Shown here: positions 43,652 through 51,254 of the stretch, one piece after another
Layout of the letters: every line of letters begins with the position of its first letter
How positions within the stretch are numbered: position 1 is the stretch's first letter
NCBI RefSeq assembly: GCF_944384765.1
Contig: NZ_CALWUM010000001.1
Span: 62,001-126,000 of the forward strand
Source of the DNA: an uncultured Agathobaculum sp.
GTDB lineage: Bacteria; Bacillota; Clostridia; Oscillospirales; Butyricicoccaceae
Length of the DNA stretch: 64,000 nucleotides
Direction: 5' to 3'
Translations under genes and position numbers: made by a program
Notes under the pieces: model-generated
What the model was told of the DNA's origin: nothing
Seen by the model: the letters and a program-made list of their open reading frames with translations, nothing else
Databases searched by the model: none

Positions 43652-44731
43652 TTACGCCTGGACGGCTTGCAGCGTGACCGTGCCGGACATTTCGCCGATC
43701 CGCTCTCCGCCGGAAACAACCTGCCCCAGTTCAAACAGGCCGGGGTTTTCGTTGTAGTCCCCGTAGAAGAATACCACATCGCCCCACGGCTCGTAATACG
43801 CCAGCGTCCCGGCGCCTGCCTGCGCCAGCGGCGCAGCCGAAGTGTCCAGTGCCGCATCGGGGTAGAAGATTTTCTCGTTGGTGCCGTAATCCTCTACCTG
43901 AACGGTGAGGGGCAGCATCGCGTAGAGGGCATCCGCGGCGGAGCCATCGTTCAGTTCATATACCGCTGTGCTGCCGCCAAACTGTACGGAGATCTGCCGC
44001 GCCGCCGCGGGCGCCGCAGCGTCCTGCGCTGCCGGACGGGAATACCCCAGTTCATTCACCCAGGCGCGGATCGCCGCCTCAGAGGAAGCGGCCTCCTCCT
44101 CAGAGCAGTCGAAAATATTGTCCGAGATTACGGCATCCGGCGCAGCCTCGGTGATGATCTCCACACTGCGTGCCAGCCCGCCCGTGCCGTGCGAACAAAA
44201 CAGGTATACCTGCTTGCCGGAAAGGTCGTTTTCCTCCAAAAAAGTGAGCAGCGCCATGGGAACGCCGTACCACCAGTTGGGGTAACCCAGAAATACCGTA
44301 TCGTACTCCTCCAGATTTTCTACGTTCTCTGCAAGCGCCGGCCGGGCGTCGTCGCCCCGCTCCTCGTTGGCTCGTTCCAGGCAGGCGTCCCAATCGCTCG
44401 GATACGGGTCGGTTACCCGGATGGCAAACAGGTCGCCGCCGGTTTCGTCCTGCACCCAGCCTGCCAGCTGCTGCACATTACCCGGCGGGACAACGCTGGG
44501 CGAAGTGACAGCATCCACATCATCCGCCAAAACGGCGTTATCCGCCCAGGAGAAGTACGCCACCAGAATGTTTTCCCCCTCTGTCCGGCCGGAAGGCTCC
44601 TGCGGTGCTGTCTGCACTTCCGCAGAGGAATCCGCAGCCGGTTCAGAGGCCGGCGTCCCGCCGCTCTGCCCGCACGCCGCAAGCGAAAATACCATCACGA
44701 TGATCAAAAACAGAGAAAGAATTCGTTTCAT
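43652..44731 (-). CDS. Lipoprotein: flavodoxin domain fused to a cyclophilin-like domain
   Basis: This 359-residue protein starts with a lipoprotein signal ending in the lipobox FSLAAC (Cys about 20) and a Ser/Pro/Glu linker. A flavodoxin_4-like domain (about residues 52-215) carries ILVAYFSWADNA and VFLGYPNWWYGVPMALLTFLEE. The last 120 residues, with ISVQFGGSTAVYELNDGSAADALYAMLPLTVQVEDYG, match the cyclophilin-like fold that often accompanies such flavodoxins. It would be an extracellular, membrane-anchored flavoprotein. It is the first gene of the redox operon. Confidence 0.84.
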   Translation of the reverse strand: MKRILSLFLIIVMVFSLAACGQSGGTPASEPAADSSAEVQTAPQEPSGRTEGENILVAYFSWADNAVLADDVDAVTSPSVVPPGNVQQLAGWVQDETGGDLFAIRVTDPYPSDWDACLERANEERGDDARPALAENVENLEEYDTVFLGYPNWWYGVPMALLTFLEENDLSGKQVYLFCSHGTGGLARSVEIITEAAPDAVISDNIFDCSEEEAASSEAAIRAWVNELGYSRPAAQDAAAPAAARQISVQFGGSTAVYELNDGSAADALYAMLPLTVQVEDYGTNEKIFYPDAALDTSAAPLAQAGAGTLAYYEPWGDVVFFYGDYNENPGLFELGQVVSGGERIGEMSGTVTLQAVQA

Positions 44732-44821
44732 GGCTTTTACCTCCTGTCCGTACTCGCGCCCGTTTCGCTCTGTGTGTGCGGTATCGCGTCCGAAATGGAA
44801 CTTTTTCCTGCTTCCAGTTTC

Positions 44822-44850
44822 ATTATAGCGGCACTGTATTTTAATGTCTA
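44822..44850 (-). promoter_or_regulatory. Promoter of the redox operon
   Basis: On the minus strand -35 TAGACA (44845-44850) and -10 TATAAT (44822-44827), 17-base spacer. TCTTTTATCTTT (44858-44869) just upstream is repeated at 43511-43522 ahead of the second aldo/keto reductase gene. Confidence 0.72.
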
Positions 44851-44896
44851 ATACTTATCTTTTATCTTTTTCCATTCCAAAAATGTATAGCTCAAG

Positions 44897-44940
44897 CAAC
44901 AGGAGGGCCTCCCGCACAAAACCGGGAGGCCCTCCTGTTG
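44897..44940 (-). terminator. Hairpin at the end of the lysR gene
   Basis: A perfect 18-base stem around an 8-base loop lies directly after the stop. A T-run is missing on the minus strand, so it may be a terminator of low strength. Confidence 0.65.
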
Positions 44941-44941
44941 T

Positions 44942-45829
44942 TTATTCTATTTTAGCCCGCATCATATTGATCTCCTGCACGAACAGAGACGTAGCGGGAG
45001 TAAACAGCTGATTTTTCTTCCAGACCAACACGCTGCGGGTGGTGTGCTCCGGCGTGATGGGGATAAAGCGCAGCCGCGGGCTGCTGTGAATGGCCAGCGC
45101 ACCGTCCAGGCAGAAGGCACACCCCAGCCCTTCTTCCACCAGCAGCACCGCGTTGGAGAGCAGCGTGTAGCTGAGTGGGATATGCAAATCCTTTTCCTCT
45201 TTTTTCAGCCAGTTCAGGATCTCCGCGCGCGCCCGTACGCGCAGCGGCAGGATGAGCGGATACTGGGTGACCTCCTCCGGCCGGATCGACTCCCGTTGCG
45301 CCAGCGGATGGTCATCCCGCATGAGCACGCCCCAGGTCTCTTTTTGCGACAGGCGGATATAATCATATTTTGAGGTGTCGACCGGCTCGAGCAGCAGGCC
45401 GACATCGATCAGCCCTTTGTCTATGCGGTCTTTGAGGGAATCCGCCACTTCATTGTACAGATGAAACCGCACCAGCGGATATTTCTCCGAAAACCGCTTC
45501 ACCAGCTTTGCAAACAGGCGGCTGCCGATGGCTTCGACGGCGCCAATGGAAATTATGCCGCTGACCTCTGCATTCCGTTCTGCAAAGGACCGCTCCAGCC
45601 GGTCTGCGAGTTCCACGATCTCCTCCGCGCGCTGGCGGAAAAAGATGCCGTCGTCCGTCAGCGTCAGCCCGTTTTTGCCCCGGCTCATCAATGTGGTTCC
45701 AAGCTCCCGCTCCAGATCCATGATCTGACGGCTGAGTGTCGGCTGGGTGATATGCAGAATGTCCGCGGCCCGGGTGATATTCCCCTCTTGCGCTGCGGCC
45801 AAAAAATAACGCAGTGTGCGAAGCTCCAT
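44942..45829 (-). CDS. LysR family transcriptional regulator
   Basis: This 295-residue protein has the LysR helix-turn-helix at its start (LRTLRYFLAAAQEGNITRAADILHITQPTLSRQI, residues about 3-36) and a C-terminal effector-binding fold. ATG 45829 follows AAAGGGGGC; the 22-residue extension has no site. It lies directly upstream of the redox operon in the same direction, a layout common for regulators of aldo/keto reductase and flavodoxin genes. A promoter with -10 TATACT and -35 TTGTCG lies at 45852-45879. Confidence 0.9.
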   Translation of the reverse strand: MELRTLRYFLAAAQEGNITRAADILHITQPTLSRQIMDLERELGTTLMSRGKNGLTLTDDGIFFRQRAEEIVELADRLERSFAERNAEVSGIISIGAVEAIGSRLFAKLVKRFSEKYPLVRFHLYNEVADSLKDRIDKGLIDVGLLLEPVDTSKYDYIRLSQKETWGVLMRDDHPLAQRESIRPEEVTQYPLILPLRVRARAEILNWLKKEEKDLHIPLSYTLLSNAVLLVEEGLGCAFCLDGALAIHSSPRLRFIPITPEHTTRSVLVWKKNQLFTPATSLFVQEINMMRAKIE

Positions 45830-46005
45830 GAATTCGCCCCCTTTGCCAACAGTATAGCACATCCATACACGAGCGACAACATTCTTTCCATCCATGCGCC
45901 AATCGTATCAATAAACAGCAAAGGACAGCGCTTCCGCCCGATCGCGCAATACATGGGGAACGAAGCAGGCAACCGGGATACGTGCCGCATTGCCGTCGTT
46001 TCCTG

Positions 46006-46040
46006 CAAAAAAGGGAACGGCTGCCGCAGCAGCCGTTCCC
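46006..46040 (-). terminator. Terminator of the UroD-like/GPH operon
   Basis: GGGAACGGCTGC pairs with GCAGCCGTTCCC around CGCA and is followed on the minus strand by CTTTTTT. Confidence 0.9.
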
Positions 46041-46083
46041 CCGTCAGGTGACTATGTGAATATGCAGGTTGCCTTGTGTCGGA

Positions 46084-47397
46084 TCAGCCATAAACCTTGC
46101 CAATGCACTCGCGGCACATGTCGGTCCACTTGCGGAAGCGCATCGGGTCGTGGCCGATGGTGTGGGTGTCCTTGAGGATGATCTCAAACGCCGTGCCCTT
46201 GCCGTCGGTCATCAGCTGCATGGTGTTCTTGCGCATCAGGTCCTCATCCCAGCCGTTGGTGATGAGCGACGGATTAGGCTTGCAGGAGAAGATCGCCTTC
46301 ATGCCGATCTGGTCGCGCATGGACGCCACGTCCGCCCACGGAGAAACCGAAATACGGCGGATATTCGGGATCGCGAGCACGTCAGGCAGCTTCTTTTCCA
46401 GGTTGTCGCAGCAGCCGTACGCCGACAGGCCGAAGTTGGACAACAGGCGGCTCTCGTAGTCGATCGCGAACTCCTTGGTCATCTCGGGCGATACCGAAAC
46501 GAACTCCTGCGACTCGGCATACGCCCACAGGTTTTTGAAGGTCAGCTTGTCGCCCGGCTTGAGATCGGGCAGGTCATGGGTGTAGCCATAGCCGCCGGTG
46601 CCGTTGTACTGGCAGCCGTTGTTCATCTCGAGCAGGCCCATGTCGAGCTGCTGCTGATACAGGTTCAGATAGCCCTTCTCGAGTACGCGCAGGATGGCGT
46701 GCATCTGGTCCGGGTAGTCATACAGATCGTAGAGCGCGTTTTCATAGCCGCGGATCTTGGTGTAGGTCTCCATCCAGGAGAATGCGATGTAGGTGTTGCC
46801 GCACCAGTGCACATCCAGGATGTCGCCCAGCAGATCCTGATGGATCTCGAGGTCGCGCTTCGAGCCCTCCTCGTCGTAGATCACCTTGGGCGCGACGAGC
46901 AGCTCTTCGATGCCGCCCTCTTCCATCTCGTCGTCCGTGATCAGCGGGTCGAACTCGGCCGCGGTCTCGTCGAACTTATAGTCTTTGCGCCAGAACGGGT
47001 TGATGGTCGAGATGGTCGGCACATGCACGGACTCATTGGTGAAGGCGTTGTGCGCCTGACGGCCCTCGAGCGTCCAGCCCGTGTCCGAAATGCGCTTGCG
47101 GCAGTCCCAGCGCATCTCCGCCGGCACGTCGTCGTTGATGACCTCAGCGCGGTAGATGCGGGCGCGCAGCGTCCACTCGATCTCGCGGGCGACCGGGTCC
47201 TGGCATACCAGGCTGTCCGGGGTGACGATCTCGCGCCATGCGCCCTCGGGCGAGCAGTCGATGACCGGCTGATCGGTCTTGAGGTCGTTGTGCGCATACC
47301 ACAGCTTGCGGCGCTCTTCCATAATCGGCTGGTTTGCCAGCTCGGCCAGTCGCTTGGCCAGATCGCGGATTACTTCGCGTTCGTTTGCAGTAATCAT
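46084..47397 (-). CDS. Uroporphyrinogen decarboxylase-like (MtaA/CmuA superfamily) protein
   Basis: This 437-residue protein belongs to the UroD/MtaA superfamily by its barrel layout, with cysteine-containing strands SAYGCCDNLEKKLPDVL near residue 347 and AIFSCKPNPSLI near residue 387. These are the places where corrinoid methyltransferases bind zinc. It lacks the arginine-rich N-terminus of true heme-pathway UroD. No corrinoid protein gene lies nearby. It is paired with a GPH transporter and faces two AraC regulators, so it probably acts on an imported compound. Substrate is unknown. ATG 47397 follows GCAAGGAGGC. Confidence 0.78.
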   Translation of the reverse strand: MITANEREVIRDLAKRLAELANQPIMEERRKLWYAHNDLKTDQPVIDCSPEGAWREIVTPDSLVCQDPVAREIEWTLRARIYRAEVINDDVPAEMRWDCRKRISDTGWTLEGRQAHNAFTNESVHVPTISTINPFWRKDYKFDETAAEFDPLITDDEMEEGGIEELLVAPKVIYDEEGSKRDLEIHQDLLGDILDVHWCGNTYIAFSWMETYTKIRGYENALYDLYDYPDQMHAILRVLEKGYLNLYQQQLDMGLLEMNNGCQYNGTGGYGYTHDLPDLKPGDKLTFKNLWAYAESQEFVSVSPEMTKEFAIDYESRLLSNFGLSAYGCCDNLEKKLPDVLAIPNIRRISVSPWADVASMRDQIGMKAIFSCKPNPSLITNGWDEDLMRKNTMQLMTDGKGTAFEIILKDTHTIGHDPMRFRKWTDMCRECIGKVYG

Positions 47398-47512
47398 GTG
47401 TCTGCCTCCTTGCAGCATGAAAAATAGGTTGGTTACTGTTTTGTGCGCCGGTGCGCCCCGCCCCTGGAGACGGGGCGCACCGGCGCTTGACAGAGAGGAA
47501 AAGGTAGCGTGT

Positions 47513-48907
47513 TTATACTTCGCCGCGGGCTTCGCGCTCTGCCAGATCCTGCATGATCCGGTCGTACTTCTTATCCAGCTGATAGAGCGCCAGCACGACG
47601 ATGATGATTGCCCAGATAACCAGCGGGCCGAACTTGTAGACGTTGACGATCATGTCGAGCGCGCTGTCCGGCTGCGCGGTGCCGCCGGTGGTCGAGCTGA
47701 TGAAGCCGGCCAGACCGAGCAGCGAGGTGATGGCGAACGAGGTCAGGCCGGCACCGATCTTGGAACCGACCGAGCCGCCTGCGAATACCATGCTCTCCTG
47801 ACGGACGTGGGTCTTCCACTGGCCATATTCGACCGCGTCGCCCAGCATGCCGAATACCACAGAGTTAAACGGTGCCAGACCGATCGCACGCACGATGCAG
47901 CTGAAGAACAGCCACTGGATGCTGTACGGGTTGAGGAAGAACACCAGCTGGCCGACAAAGGCCAGGATCGCGCCGGCGAGCGACATGTTGCGCTTGCCGA
48001 ACTTTTTGAGCAGGAACGGGCTGCAGAAAGTGCCGGCGACAAGGACCAGCGTTTCCACCAGATAGACCGTGGAGTACAGCCAGGTGTCGTTGTTGAAGAT
48101 GTAGCGGCAGTAATACGGGAGGATGGTGCCGGTGAAGGTGAACAGGCCGTTCTGCATCGCCCACAGGATGAGGATCGCCCAGAAGTAGCGGTTGGTGACC
48201 AGCGCCTTGAGCGACTTGCCCAGCGGGATCTTGGCCTGCTTCTTGACCGCTTCGATCTGCACGTTCTCCTTGCAGAATGCGAAGTTGATGATCAGCAGGA
48301 TGACTGCCAGCACCGCCCAGATGCTCATGGTCTTGATCCAGGCCATCTGGTCGTCGCCGAAGAACTGGATGAGCGGCAGGGATACGGTGACCGCGAGGAT
48401 ACGGCCGAACGGGGACAGGCCCATACGCACGATGCTCAGGTAGGCGCGCTCGTCCGAGTCGCGGGTCATCATGGCGGACAGCGAGCCGTACGGCAGGTTG
48501 ATCGCCGTGTAGCAGATCGTGGTGCAGAAGTTATAGGTGACAAAGATGTACAGGAACTGAATGAACGCCGTGGTGTGCGGCACGGTGAACAGCAGCACCG
48601 CGCTGATGGCGAACGGCACGCTCATCCACAGCAGCCAGGGGCGGGATTTGCCCCACTTGGAATGGGTGTGCTCGACAACGACGCCCATGATCATATCGGA
48701 TACGCCGTCGAACACACGGCTGAGCAGCATGACCAGGCCGACGGTGGCCGCCGGGATACCGGCGTAGTCCGTGTAGAACAGGGTCAGGATTGTGCTCATC
48801 ATGCCGAAAACCAGGTTGCAGGCCGTGTCGCCGCAGCCATAGGCAAAACGTATGCCCCAATTGAGCTTGCCGCTGGCTTCCGGTGATTTCAAGGTGGTTT
48901 GGTTCAT
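47513..48907 (-). CDS. GPH family sodium- or proton-sugar symporter
   Basis: This 464-residue protein has twelve membrane spans and the melibiose-permease signatures. FAYGCGDTACNLVFGM lies near residue 20 and SRVFDGVSDMIMGVVVEHTHSKWGKSRPWLLW near residues 58-89. LPYGSLSAMMTRDSDERAYL sits near residue 135. GPH proteins take up glycosides or glucuronides with Na+ or H+. ATG 48907 is chosen because AAAGG lies at correct distance; ATG 48916 abuts that site. It heads the operon with the UroD-like gene. Confidence 0.88.
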   Translation of the reverse strand: MNQTTLKSPEASGKLNWGIRFAYGCGDTACNLVFGMMSTILTLFYTDYAGIPAATVGLVMLLSRVFDGVSDMIMGVVVEHTHSKWGKSRPWLLWMSVPFAISAVLLFTVPHTTAFIQFLYIFVTYNFCTTICYTAINLPYGSLSAMMTRDSDERAYLSIVRMGLSPFGRILAVTVSLPLIQFFGDDQMAWIKTMSIWAVLAVILLIINFAFCKENVQIEAVKKQAKIPLGKSLKALVTNRYFWAILILWAMQNGLFTFTGTILPYYCRYIFNNDTWLYSTVYLVETLVLVAGTFCSPFLLKKFGKRNMSLAGAILAFVGQLVFFLNPYSIQWLFFSCIVRAIGLAPFNSVVFGMLGDAVEYGQWKTHVRQESMVFAGGSVGSKIGAGLTSFAITSLLGLAGFISSTTGGTAQPDSALDMIVNVYKFGPLVIWAIIIVVLALYQLDKKYDRIMQDLAEREARGEV

Positions 48908-49351
48908 GTTTTCCATCCTTTCTTCCGAAGCTTCTCTTTTTCTCCTATATTTCACCTGCGGCGCGTGCGTCGCGCGCTCGCGCGCACCACAGGAAAATAT
49001 CTTTATTTTGCTTTTCCATATCAGGGATCATATTCACTTATCTTGTTTTAATGTATTGTATTATATCTTGTTTATTACTTGTTTTTGTTTTTTATTTTTT
49101 CGTTTTATATCTCTTATCTTGGTTTAAGTTTATCATTTTTCCGAAATATCCGTTAGAATTGGACACTATAAAAATTAGCACAAAACAAAACTAATTTATC
49201 TTGCTTTATGTAATTTTGCCAAATCAGCTCCTGTACTCTTGGCCAAATCCTCCATATCTATTTCATTGATTTTGCTTTTCTTTTTCCGTGGATCGCGTTA
49301 CAATATATATACAGAGAACAGATCAACCGTTTGAGGAAAGGAGGCGCAGCC
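48908..49351. promoter_or_regulatory. AT-rich divergent control region with four TTATCTTG-type repeats
   Basis: This gene-free stretch is far more AT-rich than its surroundings. It holds four direct repeats of the type TTATCTTGNTTTAA at 49038-49051, 49063-49076, 49114-49127 and 49196-49209, all in the same orientation. Such direct repeats are usual for AraC-type activators. A minus-strand TATAAT at 49060-49065 overlaps the second copy and may serve the transporter operon without a good -35. A plus-strand TACAAT at 49299-49304 may serve the AraC gene. Confidence 0.6.
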
Positions 49352-50332
49352 ATGCCTGTCCGCACCCATTACATTGACCGCGACGTGCCGGACGCTTCGG
49401 GCATCACCCTGCTGCAGGAGCAGGCAGCCGCAGACCACTCACCCATTCCGGCGTCTCGCCCGCCGCTGCACTGCCACGCCTTTTATGAGCTTGTGCTTGT
49501 GCTGCGCGGCAGCGCCGAGCTGTTCACCGGGCAGGGGCAGTTTTCACTCATCCCGGGCGACCTGCTGCTGCTCCCACCCGACCGGCCGCACGCCTATATC
49601 CTGCTGCGCGGCGCGCAGGCCTGCTGCTGCCGCTTCGAGGCAGACAGCCTCTCCGGCGCGCTTGCGGCTTCGCTGCACGATATGGTATACTGGAATACAC
49701 CGAAAGGCAAAGCCACCGAAAAGCGTCTGCGCGAGCTGCGCGCCTTCGAGAGCGAGGCGCGTGCGGCGGGCGAGCCTGTGCTGCTGCACATGAGCGCGGC
49801 GCATATGCAGGGCCTGCTGCACCTGTCACACGCCGAGCTGGACGCGCTTTACCCCCTCCTGCAAGGCATTGGCCGCGAGCAGGAGGAGCGCCGCTTCGGT
49901 TTTGAGCAGATGAAACAGCTGCTGCTGCAGCAGATACTGGTGCAGGTGCGCCGCATCCAGCTGGGGCAGTTCGAGCAGCTCAGCCGCACCTCCTCGTGGA
50001 AGGAGGAGATGATCGGCGCGGTGCTCACGCAGATCGACCGCGATCTGGCGCAGGAGATCGACTTCGAGGCCATTGCGCACGAACAGGGCATCACCCTCGC
50101 CTACTTCCGCACCCTGTTCAAGGAGGTCACCGGTATGCCGCCGACCGACTACCTCAACCGCGTGCGCATCCTGCACGCGCTCGAGCTGCTGCAGACGAGC
50201 GACGCGCCGGTCGCCGAGATCGGCCGCGCGGTCGGCATTTACGACGCAAACTATTTTTCCCGCCTGTTCAAAAAGATCACCGGCTATCCGCCGCGCTATT
50301 TTAAGGCCATCCCGCCCGAAAACGGACAGTGA
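49352..50332 (+). CDS. AraC family transcriptional regulator (first of two)
   Basis: This 326-residue protein has an N-terminal cupin (LHCHAFYELVLVLRGSAELFTGQGQFSLIPGDLLLLPP, residues about 39-76). The C-terminal AraC domain carries IDFEAIAHEQGITLAYFRTLFKEVTGMPPTDYLN and VAEIGRAVGIYDANYFSRLFKKITGYPP. ATG 49352 follows AAAGGAGG. It is divergent from the GPH/UroD-like operon, with the TTATCTTG repeats between them, so it is the likely activator of that operon. Confidence 0.9.
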   Translation: MPVRTHYIDRDVPDASGITLLQEQAAADHSPIPASRPPLHCHAFYELVLVLRGSAELFTGQGQFSLIPGDLLLLPPDRPHAYILLRGAQACCCRFEADSLSGALAASLHDMVYWNTPKGKATEKRLRELRAFESEARAAGEPVLLHMSAAHMQGLLHLSHAELDALYPLLQGIGREQEERRFGFEQMKQLLLQQILVQVRRIQLGQFEQLSRTSSWKEEMIGAVLTQIDRDLAQEIDFEAIAHEQGITLAYFRTLFKEVTGMPPTDYLNRVRILHALELLQTSDAPVAEIGRAVGIYDANYFSRLFKKITGYPPRYFKAIPPENGQ

Positions 50333-50363
50333 CCTTGCATCTTAATGCTTCAGGAGGCAACGT

Positions 50364-51254
50364 ATGAAAAGTTATGAGATCGGCGTACTGCCTGAGTCCG
50401 AATGGTTTTTCTTTTCCCCGTCCGAGGAGACCCGGAAGATGTTTTACTACCACACCATGTGCGGCCATTTTTACTGCAACCGCGATTACTACATCAAGCG
50501 CGAAACCTTTTCCCCGCTGCTGCTGATTTACGTCCGGCGCGGCACGTTTTTCTTTGAGCTTTCCGGCGAAAAACACGAGGCCCGCGCGGGGCAGATCGCG
50601 TTTTTCGACTGCCGCCAGCCGCACTACTATCACACCGCGGACGGCACCGAGTTTTACTACGTCCATTTCGACGGCCCGCAGGCGCACGAGCTGTGCCGCT
50701 ACATCAACCAGACCAGCGGCCTGGTGATCGAGGGGGAAAACAACGGCGCCATCCTGCGCATGATGGACGAAATGGTCGCGTTCTACCAGAACGGCAGCAG
50801 CGAGAGCGTGTTCGACACCTCGGCCCGCATCTACCAGATGCTCATGCTGCTCAACAACCCGGTGCAGTCGCCCCGCCTGAAAAAGAACGACGACTCACTC
50901 ATCCGCGTGGTCACCTATATCCGCAGCCATGTCGGCAAGCGCATCACCCTGCAGGAGATGGCCGACATCGCCGGACTGAGCCTGTACTACTTCTCCCACT
51001 TGTTCAAGGAGATGACCGGCCAGTCGCCCAACGAATTTGTCATCTACTCGCGCATCGACCGCGCCAAGGCGCTGCTGCTCACCTCCGACCTGTCGATCGC
51101 CGAAATCTCGCGCGAGGTCGGCTACCCCAACAGCAGCAACCTGATCACGCTGTTCACGCGGCGCGTGGGCTGCCCGCCTGCGCAGTTCCGCCGGGAAAAC
51201 CGCGCCGCAGGCACAGCGGCGCTCGGGCCGGCGGAAACGGCAGAGGCGCAATAG
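50364..51254 (+). CDS. AraC family transcriptional regulator (second of two)
   Basis: This 296-residue protein has a cupin-like N-terminus (LLLIYVRRGTFFFELSGEKHEARAGQIAFFDC near residues 53-84) and a typical AraC domain with ITLQEMADIAGLSLYYFSHLFKEMTGQSPNEF and IAEISREVGYPNSSNLITLFTRRVGCPP. It starts 31 bases after the first regulator. Its TAG stop lies in the last bases of the group II intron on the other strand, so the present C-terminal end (after about residue 290) may differ from the ancestral one. Confidence 0.9.
   Translation: MKSYEIGVLPESEWFFFSPSEETRKMFYYHTMCGHFYCNRDYYIKRETFSPLLLIYVRRGTFFFELSGEKHEARAGQIAFFDCRQPHYYHTADGTEFYYVHFDGPQAHELCRYINQTSGLVIEGENNGAILRMMDEMVAFYQNGSSESVFDTSARIYQMLMLLNNPVQSPRLKKNDDSLIRVVTYIRSHVGKRITLQEMADIAGLSLYYFSHLFKEMTGQSPNEFVIYSRIDRAKALLLTSDLSIAEISREVGYPNSSNLITLFTRRVGCPPAQFRRENRAAGTAALGPAETAEAQ

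Noticed and set aside
46084-47397. Heme-pathway uroporphyrinogen decarboxylase (HemE)
   Set aside because: The N-terminal substrate arginine motif is absent, no other heme gene is near, and the cysteine-rich strands fit the methyltransferase-like branch.
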